From NCBI RefSeq assembly GCF_003584565.2, contig NZ_CP031010.1, positions 1,674,001 to 1,738,000 of the forward strand: 64,000 bases of DNA, given 5' to 3'. Positions 9,329 through 17,769 of this stretch are shown here, in pieces (the first letter of the stretch is position 1; each line of letters begins with the position of its first letter). The DNA is from Alteromonas sp. RKMC-009. GTDB lineage: Bacteria > Pseudomonadota > Gammaproteobacteria > Enterobacterales > Alteromonadaceae. The notes under the pieces are model-generated. The model was not told where the DNA came from. It saw nothing but the letters and a program-made list of their open reading frames with translations, and did not search any database. The translations under genes and the position numbers were made by a program.

Positions 9329-9385
9329 ATTGCCCTAACCCTGCATCATCAATTATCACACGATACCCGAAACTAATTCGGGTAT
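9329..9385 (+). repeat. 16-bp repeat copy 2 plus hairpin
   Basis: The second exact copy of ATTGCCCTAACCCTGC lies at 9329-9344, again just after a stop codon. It is again followed by a 9-bp perfect stem, ATACCCGAA (9363-9371) and TTCGGGTAT (9377-9385) with a 5-base loop. The stem sequence differs from copy 1 while the leading 16-mer is conserved. The hairpin sits where the ribosome site of the next gene would be. Confidence 0.75.
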
Positions 9386-9391
9386 TGCTTC

Positions 9392-9763
9392 ATGCCAAAT
9401 TCAGACAACAATCAATCGCCGTTCGAACATGGATGGCTTTATCACAACATCGGCACGTTAGTACTGGCCCTGATGATGTTTCTGATGAATTTCGTGTTCA
9501 ACGACATGCAAAGTAACGATTCACAGCTGAATACCGAAGTGAAGAACCTGAACATTCAGGTGGCTGAACTGAAAGCGGTAATAACGCCGGTGATCACCAG
9601 TTTCAATCTGGCCAACCAGAAACGCTATACCAGCGACGATGCCGCCCGCGACCAGGCACGGTGGCAGCAGCAGATTGACGAAATGAAGAAAGAACTGCGC
9701 GAGAACAAAACCACTGTTCAGCAAATCAACGACCGGTTGTTTCGTGTCGAGGCAAAGTTTTGA
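9392..9763 (+). CDS. Small membrane-anchored coiled-coil protein, lysis region
   Basis: The 123-residue protein has one transmembrane segment (about residues 20-38, IGTLVLALMMFLMNFVF) followed by a long charged helical region that looks like a coiled coil. The layout resembles Rz-type spanin inner-membrane subunits or phage lysis accessory proteins. It lies directly upstream of a DUF5675 gene with a GTTTTGA-type overlap (9760-9763). The start lacks a clear ribosome site and is preceded by a hairpin, so expression may be controlled at translation. Confidence 0.65.
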   Translation: MPNSDNNQSPFEHGWLYHNIGTLVLALMMFLMNFVFNDMQSNDSQLNTEVKNLNIQVAELKAVITPVITSFNLANQKRYTSDDAARDQARWQQQIDEMKKELRENKTTVQQINDRLFRVEAKF

Positions 9764-10203
9764 AACTCTGGTTAAACCGTCTGAGTACGGACAATCAGGG
9801 CACACCGGGTCATCTTTTCCTGGGGCCATGGACGGCCCATACTTTGGAATTACCGTGGCGCGATAATCAACCGAATATTAGTTGCATCCCTGCAGGTGAA
9901 TACCCCATCCGGTTAGTTAAAACCCGCAAACCCATTGGCGGTCGATCGCATTTGTACCTGATTGAAAATGTACCGGGCAGAACAAGTATTTTATTTCACG
10001 CCGGCACATTCGCCGGCAATAAAGACGAAGGTTTTAAAACCTCTGTGCTGGGCTGTGTTCTCACAGGCTACCGCACAGGCAGTTATCAGAATCAACGCGC
10101 CATTTTCGATACCCGCCGCGCCGTGGGAGACATGCTGGCGATACTGGGCGGCAAGCCCTCAACGCTTATCATCACGAACGGCTGGGAGAAAACACATGAT
10201 TGA
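9760..10203 (+). CDS. DUF5675 family protein, probable lysis-module protein
   Basis: The 147-residue protein matches the DUF5675 pattern as I know it: an N-terminal strand, TLELPWRDNQPNISCIPAGEYP, then LIENVPGRTSILFHAGTFAGN and a late GCVLTG motif. The family is frequent beside holins and endolysins and is suspected to act on the cell wall, though its activity is not well established. It overlaps both neighbours by a few bases, which indicates one transcription unit with the membrane proteins either side. Confidence 0.7.
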   Translation: MKLWLNRLSTDNQGTPGHLFLGPWTAHTLELPWRDNQPNISCIPAGEYPIRLVKTRKPIGGRSHLYLIENVPGRTSILFHAGTFAGNKDEGFKTSVLGCVLTGYRTGSYQNQRAIFDTRRAVGDMLAILGGKPSTLIITNGWEKTHD

Positions 10204-10735
10204 ATGGTTAGGCGATACACTAATGGCTGTCGTCACAGGCGGCGCCACAGGCATTCTGGGCAGTGCCGTGCAAAGTTATTCCAACTATAAGAACAAGCAG
10301 TTGGAGGCAGAGCAGGAGAATCGCCGGCTGGAACACGATGCGAAGATGGTGCAGCTGGAGTCTCAGGCGCAAATCAACATCAGTCAGCAGGAAGCGGCAG
10401 CGCAGGCAGAGCAGAGTGCGTTTGTGATGCAAACGGCCAGCTACGGCCACGATGCACGAAGCTATATGCCGGATACCGGTGCGCCGGCATGGATTATTGC
10501 CGCGCTGGGTGTGGTTGATGTACTCAGGGGGCTGATACGTCCGGGCCTGACGGCTTATTTTGCGGTGGCTGTGTCGTTTATCTTATTCGAGGCAAACGGC
10601 CTGTTGTCTGATATCGACGGGATCACGGCAACAGAACGGCTGGCCACCACAACCAATATCTGGGCCACACTGCTCTATGTGGCCACAACTATCTTTTTCT
10701 GGTGGTTTGGTCAGCGCCCGCCTAAACGAAATTAA
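10196..10735 (+). CDS. Holin-like multi-pass membrane protein
   Basis: Translating from the ATG at 10196 gives 179 residues. There is an N-terminal hydrophobic segment (about 5-25), a charged glutamine-rich helical region (30-85) and two or three membrane segments in the C-terminal half (about 97-115, 118-135 and 155-172), ending in GQRPPKRN. This topology, a coiled-coil arm plus hairpin membrane segments, is seen in some phage holin-like proteins found with DUF5675. It is the last rightward late gene; its stop overlaps the stop of the converging repressor gene. Confidence 0.6.
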   Translation: MIEWLGDTLMAVVTGGATGILGSAVQSYSNYKNKQLEAEQENRRLEHDAKMVQLESQAQINISQQEAAAQAEQSAFVMQTASYGHDARSYMPDTGAPAWIIAALGVVDVLRGLIRPGLTAYFAVAVSFILFEANGLLSDIDGITATERLATTTNIWATLLYVATTIFFWWFGQRPPKRN

Positions 10736-11607
10736 TTGATATTGGCTAACAGGGCGAAATGGATGTCGTCTTTAGTCAGCTGGTCCGGAGTTTTACCGCT
10801 TTCTTCCAGCATGGCGAGTGTTTCGAGTTTAGTCTCTTTGTCGAGTTTGGATTGCAGATCATGTTCTGCAGCGACATCCAACATCAGGTAAATGACATCT
10901 GTTTTCTGTTTGGCCGTGAATGCTTTGATTTTCTCGGCCATTGCGGAAAACGAAACAGAAGATTTCCCTTGTTTCATTTCACCAATAATAAGGCCTTTGT
11001 CCGATTGGAAAGCGAAATCTACACCTTCTGTTTTTTCATTTTTCTGAATAATCCCTTTCTTATCCTCACTACCCAACATTTTGTAGGTACCGTACTGGCC
11101 ACGTGTATATGCGGTGAAATCTAACTCATTCATTGAAAAATAACGGACATTACAACCGGACAGCATTTTATCAATCTCTGCAATAGCAAACGGGATAGGA
11201 CCGGTCAGCATTTCAACATGGCTATATTCAATGGTCTTATTCTTAAATGTGAAGGTTGCCGGTTCAGAGAGAACCACAGCCATTTGATTTCTTTCAAAAT
11301 TGAGGCATAACCATGCATCGTAATGCGCATCCTGTGCATGAATTCGCAGCATATTTTCGAACTCTTCTGCGCTTGTGTAGTGGTCGAGCATAAACGGTGT
11401 GCCATGACCGCCCAGTAACCAGCTCAGATTCACATGCTCAGTACGCATGATCATCGTGAGAATATCGGTTCCCGGAGGCTCATTATTCAGCATTCGACTG
11501 GATGTCCCGCCTGAAATCCCCAAAGACTTTGCCCATGGAGTCATTTTTCTATCGGCAAGCATCCACTTCAAACGGTCTGAAAAATCACTTTTGTTGTCAG
11601 ATTGCAT
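10732..11607 (-). CDS. CI-like phage repressor with N-terminal helix-turn-helix
   Basis: The 291-residue protein opens with an XRE/CI-type DNA-binding domain (about residues 8-75: FSDRLKWMLADRKMTPWAKSLGISG, then NLSWLLGGHGTPFML, a hallmark of phage CI repressors). The C-terminal part does not show the Ala-Gly, Ser and Lys motifs of S24/LexA-type self-cleaving repressors. Instead it has EGVDFAFQSDKGLIIGEMKQG, which looks nuclease-like or sensor-like. It is divergent from the early genes across a 122-bp region with palindromes. It probably keeps the lytic genes off; the missing cleavage domain suggests induction by another route, such as an antirepressor. Confidence 0.75.
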   Translation of the reverse strand: MQSDNKSDFSDRLKWMLADRKMTPWAKSLGISGGTSSRMLNNEPPGTDILTMIMRTEHVNLSWLLGGHGTPFMLDHYTSAEEFENMLRIHAQDAHYDAWLCLNFERNQMAVVLSEPATFTFKNKTIEYSHVEMLTGPIPFAIAEIDKMLSGCNVRYFSMNELDFTAYTRGQYGTYKMLGSEDKKGIIQKNEKTEGVDFAFQSDKGLIIGEMKQGKSSVSFSAMAEKIKAFTAKQKTDVIYLMLDVAAEHDLQSKLDKETKLETLAMLEESGKTPDQLTKDDIHFALLANIN

Positions 11608-11655
11608 AAGTTAATAACTAAATAGACTAATAAAATTCAATATAAGTATTTAAAA

Positions 11656-11703
11656 ATCCAAATTTGGATCTTAATATCACTACGAACGATACGTTGTAGT
11701 GAT
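11656..11703. promoter_or_regulatory. Operator palindromes between repressor and early genes
   Basis: The divergent region 11608-11729 is AT-rich. It contains the perfect 14-bp palindrome ATCCAAATTTGGAT (11656-11669) and an inverted repeat ATCACTAC (11676-11683) / GTAGTGAT (11696-11703) just upstream of the ribbon-helix-helix gene. These are plausible binding sites for the CI-like repressor and for the RHH protein acting as a Cro-like factor. Which protein binds which site is not visible. Confidence 0.6.
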
Positions 11704-11729
11704 GTTACCCCAAATACGGAGTTTTTACA

Positions 11730-11921
11730 GTGAAAAAGCGTAATACAAAATCCCCGAAAGTGCCTGTTACATGCAGAGTACCAGCGGAAGTACACCAAAG
11801 AGTGGCTGAGATAGCGACAAGAGATAACCGCACAATTTCACAAGTGATGGACATGTGTGTGGCGGCAGGGCTGGAAGCGGTGGAACAGCGAGTCATTCAA
11901 CCAGCAGTGCAGGGCGCGTGA
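11730..11921 (+). CDS. Arc-like ribbon-helix-helix regulator
   Basis: The 63-residue protein has a basic N-terminus, the strand KVPVTCRVPAEV and two helices (HQRVAEIATRDNRTISQVMDMCVAAGLEAVEQ), the pattern of Arc/MetJ ribbon-helix-helix DNA-binding proteins. The start is a GTG at 11730. It is the first gene rightward of the repressor, the place of cro in lambda, so it may repress the repressor promoter or regulate early genes. Its stop overlaps the next start. Confidence 0.65.
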   Translation: MKKRNTKSPKVPVTCRVPAEVHQRVAEIATRDNRTISQVMDMCVAAGLEAVEQRVIQPAVQGA

Positions 11922-12253
11922 TGGTTGTTATCAAGCTACGCCACAACAGCGAATTGGTTAAATTCAGTGGTGAAGATTTCACGTTTTTCTTTAACGGTGG
12001 TTGGGCTCATGGCACTTCGGTCGCGCTTTCAAGTAGTGACCACACAGGCGAGGAACGTTGTTCTTTGAATTTGCTGGTTGAAAAGAAAGTTGTGCTGAGC
12101 AAATCGCTTAAACCCAGTGAGTTTCGCCACATTTACGCAGTGTTAAAACCGGAGACAAACGATGAACTGAACATATTAAACAGAGCAGAAGTGAAAACCG
12201 CTGACACGGACCAGGTGCCAGCGGCAGGAACTAACAATGCAGCAATCGTATAG
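11921..12253 (+). CDS. Hypothetical early phage protein
   Basis: The 110-residue protein starts at the ATG in GTGATG, overlapping the previous stop by one base. It is rich in strands in the first 80 residues (VVIKLRHNSELVKFSGEDFTFFFNGGW) with a polar alanine-rich end. No family is recognised. Its tight coupling to the RHH gene suggests a regulatory or early function. Confidence 0.6.
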   Translation: MVVIKLRHNSELVKFSGEDFTFFFNGGWAHGTSVALSSSDHTGEERCSLNLLVEKKVVLSKSLKPSEFRHIYAVLKPETNDELNILNRAEVKTADTDQVPAAGTNNAAIV

Positions 12254-12263
12254 GAACGAAACA

Positions 12264-12746
12264 ATGCAAAGTCAAAGGAATTATAACGCTGTTTTACATT
12301 CAGCGCACCTGTTGCTGAAAAGCAAACCGCAGGCCGCAGAGGAATTTGCTTATCACCTTGGCAAAACGGCCAACTCTGTCCGCAATGAATTAAACCCCAA
12401 CCTGCCGAACCACAAACTGGGTGTTGTCGATGCACTGGAAATGATGAATGTGGCCGGCGTGTACAGCCTGCTTTATCAGATGGCAGCAGCATGCGGTTTT
12501 GCAGTGGTACCGGTGCAATATCTCAATATCAGCGACGACAGCCGTTTGCTGGACAACTTCTGTAAATGGCAGGCCGCTGTTGGCAACACCTGTCAGAGCA
12601 TCTTTGAAGCCATCGAAGACGACATGATCACCCCCCACGAACTGAACAACATCACGAAGGCCGGCAACCAGAAAATGGTGCAGTGGTTCAACGTTCAGCA
12701 TGCACTGGAAGCGGAGGCGAAGAAACACCATGCAAAACGCACATAG
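12264..12746 (+). CDS. CII-like phage regulatory protein (CP76 family)
   Basis: The start chosen is the ATG at 12264 behind TAGGAACGAAAC, giving 160 residues. The sequence fits the phage regulatory CII (CP76) family of P2/186-like phages: AEEFAYHLGKTANSVRNELNPNLPNHKLGVVDALEMM contains the helix-turn-helix and the conserved LNP...H.L...DAL pattern. Known members activate lysogeny promoters. Its place just after the immunity region fits that role. Confidence 0.8.
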   Translation: MQSQRNYNAVLHSAHLLLKSKPQAAEEFAYHLGKTANSVRNELNPNLPNHKLGVVDALEMMNVAGVYSLLYQMAAACGFAVVPVQYLNISDDSRLLDNFCKWQAAVGNTCQSIFEAIEDDMITPHELNNITKAGNQKMVQWFNVQHALEAEAKKHHAKRT

Positions 12747-12987
12747 CTTTGAAAAACAAAACGTCGATGTGAATGCATCAATGACTGAAATCGGCCATAT
12801 GTCACCTGCACAGGCACAGTTAATCATTCAGAAGCTGAAAGCTGAACGCCGCATCCTGTCTACACTGGCCAGTTGCTTAATCAGCCTGCATTTCAAAAAG
12901 CTGGGCGATAAGAAACAGCGCAGTCTGGAACACCTGGTTCGCATTCAGGCCAACATGGCCGGATTAGAGGTGCCGGACAATGAATGA
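12730..12987 (+). CDS. Hypothetical small early protein
   Basis: The 85-residue protein overlaps the end of the CII-like gene. It is mostly helical (SPAQAQLIIQKLKAERRILSTLASCLISLHFKKLGDKKQ) with a basic middle. No family is recognised. The overlapping start and stop codons on both sides support translation in the early operon. Confidence 0.55.
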   Translation: MQNAHSFEKQNVDVNASMTEIGHMSPAQAQLIIQKLKAERRILSTLASCLISLHFKKLGDKKQRSLEHLVRIQANMAGLEVPDNE

Positions 12988-13156
12988 AGATATCCCTGCA
13001 GCGTTGAAACGCAGCGGCATAAAACGCGTTTCCACTAACCGCAGTGCCGGTGAAGACATCGTGCTGAAACCCGGAGTACTGGGGTTGTTCTTCGGTGACG
13101 AACTGGCAGAAGCCCTGTTAAAGCGGCAGCAGAAAAAGGAGCGGGCACATGGCTGA
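12980..13156 (+). CDS. Small early ORF (58 residues)
   Basis: The ATG at 12980 overlaps the previous stop and the frame runs to the TGA at 13154-13156, overlapping the recombinase start at 13149. The product is basic (LKRSGIKRVSTNRSAG...LLKRQQKKERAHG). Overlaps at both ends support a real gene. No function is recognised. Confidence 0.5.
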   Translation: MNEDIPAALKRSGIKRVSTNRSAGEDIVLKPGVLGLFFGDELAEALLKRQQKKERAHG

Positions 13157-13781
13157 AGTAAAAAGTTTCACCAAAGAAGAAGAGCGCAGCCTGTTTTCTA
13201 CTCTGCGCAAATTCAAATGCATCGAAGCTGAGCGTGATCTGAACTGGATGCTGCTGATGCGTTACACCGCCCGCCGTGTGGAAACCGTTCACCTGATGGA
13301 CATTCAGCATGCAATGGATGCCCTGGAAAGCGGTTATCTGGATATTGAAAGCCACATGCAAAAAGGCGGTAAAGCCGGCAATGCCAGAGGCCTGAACAAA
13401 TCACAGGAAATTTATCTGGTAGAACCTGCACGTAAGGCCCTGGAAGCGCTGCTGCGCATCAACCGCAAAATGAAAGCAACCTTTGCCGGTAAGTCTGTGA
13501 ACGATGAAGCACTGATTTTAAGCCGCAGACGCCAGCGTATGAGCAAACGGGCATATCAGCAGCGCATGACGTACTGGTGCAATCTGGCCGGTATTAAAAA
13601 AGCTACGCCGCACTGGTTACGGCACACATGGGCAGTTCGCCGGTTACAGAACGCCACGAACGGGGCAGCGCTGCGCGAAGTGCAGGAAGTGCTGGGCCAT
13701 CGTCATATCACCACCACGCAGGTTTACACCCAGCCAAGCAGGGACGACCTGAAGCGCACCATGCAGGAAGCCTCATTATGA
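13149..13781 (+). CDS. Tyrosine recombinase, catalytic domain only
   Basis: The 210-residue protein has the tyrosine recombinase active-site set: Arg in YTARRVETVHLMDI, Lys in KGGKAGN, the HWLRH box, GHRH and the nucleophile in TTTQVYTQ. The N-terminal core-binding domain of full-length integrases (usual length 320-400) is missing, so it is a compact catalytic-domain protein. It lies in the middle of the early operon, not at a prophage end. It may resolve dimers, invert or excise DNA, or be a remnant of an older integrase. Confidence 0.8.
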   Translation: MAEVKSFTKEEERSLFSTLRKFKCIEAERDLNWMLLMRYTARRVETVHLMDIQHAMDALESGYLDIESHMQKGGKAGNARGLNKSQEIYLVEPARKALEALLRINRKMKATFAGKSVNDEALILSRRRQRMSKRAYQQRMTYWCNLAGIKKATPHWLRHTWAVRRLQNATNGAALREVQEVLGHRHITTTQVYTQPSRDDLKRTMQEASL

Positions 13782-13909
13782 TTTTTATCCGCAAAAGTTT
13801 TTCTCCGTTGCACAAAGCCATCAAAGAGCAGAAGCAACGTTTACTGGCCGACAAGGCCCGCCGTGAAAAAGAAGATGCTGAACGGAACAAGGCTGTAAGC
13901 AATGGATGA
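13778..13909 (+). CDS. Small basic ORF (43 residues)
   Basis: The ATG at 13778 overlaps the recombinase stop (ATGA-like arrangement) and the frame ends at 13909, overlapping the next start at 13902. The product is highly charged and helical (HKAIKEQKQRLLADKARREKEDAER). The coupling on both sides is the main support. Confidence 0.45.
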   Translation: MIFIRKSFSPLHKAIKEQKQRLLADKARREKEDAERNKAVSNG

Positions 13910-14177
13910 TTTCACCACGCTGAATCAGGAGCAGCTGGCAACACTGGAATACACCATCGCCATGCTGCGTGATGAACTGAAATCACAGATTGCCAGAGAG
14001 CTGCTTTCCAGACAGTCCGATTTGTCACATTTCGGTTTGGGTTCACAGCAGTTCAGTGACCTGGTGATCACCTTAATGCCAACACTTGAACGTTTGGCGG
14101 AATATCTGATTTCGCACCTTGTGCTTGAACTGCTTGTAGATATCGCCGTCAGTCAGCCGTCACGGCCAGACCAATAA
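13902..14177 (+). CDS. Hypothetical early protein, helical
   Basis: The 91-residue protein is almost all helix, with hydrophobic stretches in the C-terminal half (LVITLMPTLERLAEYLISHLVLELLVDIAV) that could be amphipathic or weakly membrane-associated. It is translationally coupled to the preceding small ORF and precedes the primase. No family is recognised. Confidence 0.6.
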   Translation: MDDFTTLNQEQLATLEYTIAMLRDELKSQIARELLSRQSDLSHFGLGSQQFSDLVITLMPTLERLAEYLISHLVLELLVDIAVSQPSRPDQ

Positions 14178-14201
14178 AAAAGAATTTTCAGAGGTTACAA
14201 C

Positions 14202-16970
14202 ATGCTGACGTTAGATCAGTTACGTGAACGTATTGCTTTACCAGACCTTGCCGGACGGCTGGGAATGGTGCGCTGCAGTCAGAACGGTGATGTTCAGCTG
14301 TGGCGCAGAAAGGACGCTGAGCGCCCCGAGATATCCATAAACCTGATGCACGCATTCTGGCGTGATGCCAGGGGGCAGGGCGGCGGCCATGTGCTTGACC
14401 TGGTGATGTGGGCAATGGATCAGGATTACCCTACGGCGAACCGTACCTTGCACAACATGTATTACCTGCATTATCTGCCGCTGCGTGAGGATGAAGAGGA
14501 AGATACCAGTGATACAGACAAGCTGCTGTACATTGCTAATAAAAATGCAGAGCAGGCCGGCAATGCTTATAAATATCTGAACAGTGAACGTGGTATTCCG
14601 GATCATGTGATTAAAGCCGGCATTGAAAACCGTTCACTGGGCTGGACTAACTATATCAATCCGAAAGTGGCTGCCGGTGAGCCGCACCACGGCGGCGAAG
14701 CCGTCAGTTTTAATACTTTTCATCCCCATACCAAAATGCTGGCCGCCGTTGACTACCGGTACTATGACGCCGAATTAAACGGGGGCATGAAAACCAAGTC
14801 TCTCGGACAGAAAAACGGTGTGTTCTGGATGCTGGATCCCCGTGCATTGCGTGAAGCGCAAACCGTCTATGTAGTGGAAGGGCCGCTGGATGCATTAAGC
14901 ATTGAAGCTGCATTCTGGGGCAACCCTACAGTGTGCGCCATTGCGCTGCGCGGTACGCAGGTGCAGGTTAACTGGCAGTTGTTTCGTGGCAAAACCATCA
15001 TGAGCTGCTACGACAAAGATGAACCCAAGGAAGATAAGCGCAACCCGAACGGCCCTTATCGTTGTTACTCTGCAGAGGCAGAATGGCGCATTCATGAAGG
15101 TTGTCTGGCGGCAGGCGTGGCATGTTTCTTTGTTGACCGCAGCGAGTGGGAATACGGGCAGGATGCTAACGATATCTGGAAAGAACACAAAAGCCGCCTG
15201 AAGTTTACCCGCAAAGAATCATGGCTCATTCCGGGTCTGGCCGGCAGAGATAACGATGACGACCAGCAGCAACGGGCAAAGCCACGTATTTATCTGCCGC
15301 ATCACGATCAGCAGCAATACTGGCGCTTCCGTGTAAAGCCGGATTTTATTTCCTTCATCAAAATTTCAACTAATGATGAGGGTGAACAAAAGGAAAGCTA
15401 TGAAGATGTAGCCGGCTACCGCGTGGCCGGTATCAGTAAAGTAGAGATTGCCAGTGCTGCCGCCACCATGAGCGGTGAAGATGACAATGCCCCCCGGGTG
15501 CAGTTCGTGGCGCTTATCCAGAACCCGCGCCATAAAGCAGAGCTGCAGCGCAAGGTGATGGAAGACGAGCAGCTGCACAACCTCGACACATGGCGCAAAC
15601 TCGGACCCATTTTCAACGCCAAGATGTTCTCCCGAATGCTGAACATCTTTGAACGTACCATCGGCATCGGTTCTGTTAACGCTGCCAACTTCGTCGGGCT
15701 GTGTTACCTGAAGGGTAAGCCGGTTGTGAATGAAGGCAAAGACTGCTTCTTTACCGAACCAAAGCAGCAGTGCCCTTATTCAGATTTCGCCTTTCCACGT
15801 GGTATGCGCGGTCATGCGGCACAGGTCATTGAAGCGTATCAGACAACCTTCACCGATAACGCCGCAGCGCGGGCCCTAATCTGGGTAATTGGTGCTCAGT
15901 TGAAACTGTTTCTCGGATTCTGGCCACACCTGATAGTACAGGCCGGTAAATCGTCTGGTAAAACCACACTGGTAAAGCGTATTGAACGCAGTACCGGTAT
16001 GAAAATGCTGTCCGGCCAGAGCATGGGTACTGAATACCGGTTAATGACCAGCGTGTCCGGTACCAGCCATCCTATCGGCTGGGAAGAGCTGTCGGCCCGT
16101 AAAGCTGAAATTATCCACCGTGCAGTGAGTCTGCTGCAGGAATCATACAACTACACCGAAACCACACGGGGCAGTGCGCAAACACCGTTCCTGATTGCAG
16201 CGCCTGTACTGCTGGCCGGTGAGGATGTGCCCGTAGAATCACTGACCGGTAAAACAGTGCGTACAGACCTGAGCAACCGCAAAGGGCCGCTGATGCCCGA
16301 GAACCTGCCCAAGTTTCCTATGTACGAATGGATGCAATGGCTGGCGCAGCTTAACAAGGCTACCGTCCAGCAGGTGTTCTCTGTATGTCTGGAGAAATGC
16401 AAAGTGTACTGCCGTTCCCGCGACAACGACCGCGGGGCAGAGCGCATGGTAAACAACTACGCAGCGCTGATGACTGCATGGCGGCTGGCCCGCAGTTTTG
16501 CCGGCATCGAAGACTTCACTGAAGAATTCGAACGTGACCTGATCACCGAAATGAACGCCCATATTGCAGACACCAACAACGACCGCGACCCGTGGATATG
16601 GATTGTTGAAATCATCATGGATGAAATCGCTGCAGGCCGTTACCCGTTCCCGTATTGCTTCGAAAAACAGACCGACTTTTCCAGTAACGATGCTGACTTC
16701 CTGTGCATCCGTGTGCCGCAGATGATGGCGCACCTGTCCACCTCAGTGGCCCTGCGGGAGAAGTACAACAACATGCCGGTTAAAACCCCGCGTGTGCTTA
16801 AGCAGCAGCTGGAGCAGGCTGGCTGCATTGAAGCAGACGGCAAGGTACGGGGAATCGATGGCAGACGCGTTGCCAACATGCAGCGCCTCGACCTCAAAAA
16901 GCTGGAGCAGTACGGGATCACCGTTACCGTTCCTGAAAACACACGTGCAGAGAGAAGTGAATTGCTATGA
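14202..16970 (+). CDS. Phage primase-helicase-like replication protein
   Basis: The 922-residue protein has an N-terminal part resembling the primase zinc-binding region but without obvious zinc cysteines (1-95). A TOPRIM domain follows (about 222-300; VVEGPLDALSIEAA gives the conserved Glu, then CYDKDEPK). The C-terminal half holds an ATPase with Walker A GKSSGKTT at about 582-589 and a later EELSARKAEIIHRA stretch. This order is typical of phage primase/helicase proteins that start replication. It is the largest early gene, behind TCAGAGGTTACAAC, and overlaps the next gene by ATGA. Confidence 0.85.
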   Translation: MLTLDQLRERIALPDLAGRLGMVRCSQNGDVQLWRRKDAERPEISINLMHAFWRDARGQGGGHVLDLVMWAMDQDYPTANRTLHNMYYLHYLPLREDEEEDTSDTDKLLYIANKNAEQAGNAYKYLNSERGIPDHVIKAGIENRSLGWTNYINPKVAAGEPHHGGEAVSFNTFHPHTKMLAAVDYRYYDAELNGGMKTKSLGQKNGVFWMLDPRALREAQTVYVVEGPLDALSIEAAFWGNPTVCAIALRGTQVQVNWQLFRGKTIMSCYDKDEPKEDKRNPNGPYRCYSAEAEWRIHEGCLAAGVACFFVDRSEWEYGQDANDIWKEHKSRLKFTRKESWLIPGLAGRDNDDDQQQRAKPRIYLPHHDQQQYWRFRVKPDFISFIKISTNDEGEQKESYEDVAGYRVAGISKVEIASAAATMSGEDDNAPRVQFVALIQNPRHKAELQRKVMEDEQLHNLDTWRKLGPIFNAKMFSRMLNIFERTIGIGSVNAANFVGLCYLKGKPVVNEGKDCFFTEPKQQCPYSDFAFPRGMRGHAAQVIEAYQTTFTDNAAARALIWVIGAQLKLFLGFWPHLIVQAGKSSGKTTLVKRIERSTGMKMLSGQSMGTEYRLMTSVSGTSHPIGWEELSARKAEIIHRAVSLLQESYNYTETTRGSAQTPFLIAAPVLLAGEDVPVESLTGKTVRTDLSNRKGPLMPENLPKFPMYEWMQWLAQLNKATVQQVFSVCLEKCKVYCRSRDNDRGAERMVNNYAALMTAWRLARSFAGIEDFTEEFERDLITEMNAHIADTNNDRDPWIWIVEIIMDEIAAGRYPFPYCFEKQTDFSSNDADFLCIRVPQMMAHLSTSVALREKYNNMPVKTPRVLKQQLEQAGCIEADGKVRGIDGRRVANMQRLDLKKLEQYGITVTVPENTRAERSELL

Positions 16971-17161
16971 ACGCCACGTATTTCAACAAAACCTATCCAG
17001 TGGGCACACAGTTCCGGTACTACCCGGTGAAGGGCAATTACACCTTCGTCATTGTGCGCACCACATCACAAGCATGGGATATCCCGAGTAGCCGCCATGC
17101 CGTTGTAAAAGTATCCGGACGCAGCGGGGGTGTCTGCGTCTCTCACCTAAAACAGGAATGA
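16967..17161 (+). CDS. Hypothetical small early protein
   Basis: The 64-residue protein begins at an ATGA overlap with the primase stop. It is beta-rich (GTQFRYYPVKGNYTFVIVRTTSQAWDIPSSRHAVVKVSG) and basic, which could suit a small nucleic-acid-binding fold, but no family is recognised. Confidence 0.6.
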   Translation: MNATYFNKTYPVGTQFRYYPVKGNYTFVIVRTTSQAWDIPSSRHAVVKVSGRSGGVCVSHLKQE

Positions 17162-17165
17162 CACA

Positions 17166-17768
17166 ATGAAAGATTTAGCGCGAGCAAAGCCACCGTACAT
17201 GGACCTGATTAATTTTGTGGTGTACTTCAGGTCAGCTAGTAACGAATTATTAGCTCATTATCTCGGTGTTCCTGAAACAGAAGTGGCTCATGTCATAGAT
17301 AGTTATGAGGAACCTAAGGTTGTAATCAAAAATGAAGAAGGTAATTGGACTTTCGATATCAATGTTCTTAATCAAGAAACTGAATTTTCGGAAGGCCTGC
17401 GGCCGCTATGGGTAAATAGTAGTGCCCTGATACAGGATTTTCCATTTACCTACCAAGCTGCTTTAGCTGCAAATCGTGCGCACTCGTCTGCGATAAATAA
17501 GTTCCCATTGTGGCCTCAAAACCCCTTTCAGGCGCTCGCAATAGTGGGTGAGGAATTCGGTGAACTTCAGAAAGCGGTACTCCAATACAGTGCGGAACCT
17601 GAAAAGGGAGTCACTTTAGAAGACATTGAAATTGAAGCGGGCCAGTTAATGGCCATGACGTTACGATTCTTCAATGGTTTGGCTTCATATCGTTATCAGA
17701 ATTCAGATGGTACTTCTGAATTAGATAACGCCGCGAAAATTGAAAAGTATCTGTCGGAGAGTAAATAG
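17166..17768 (+). CDS. MazG-like nucleotide pyrophosphohydrolase domain protein
   Basis: The 200-residue protein has a C-terminal MazG-like region (about 120-180): ALAIVGEEFGELQKAVLQY followed by LEDIEIEAGQLMAMTLRF, giving the EExxE and ExxD-type metal-binding pattern of all-alpha NTP pyrophosphatases. The N-terminal 100 residues are of unknown type. Phage MazG proteins hydrolyse nucleotides or alarmones and can tune the host state. Its place between replication genes fits nucleotide handling. Confidence 0.7.
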   Translation: MKDLARAKPPYMDLINFVVYFRSASNELLAHYLGVPETEVAHVIDSYEEPKVVIKNEEGNWTFDINVLNQETEFSEGLRPLWVNSSALIQDFPFTYQAALAANRAHSSAINKFPLWPQNPFQALAIVGEEFGELQKAVLQYSAEPEKGVTLEDIEIEAGQLMAMTLRFFNGLASYRYQNSDGTSELDNAAKIEKYLSESK

Positions 17769-17769
17769 C

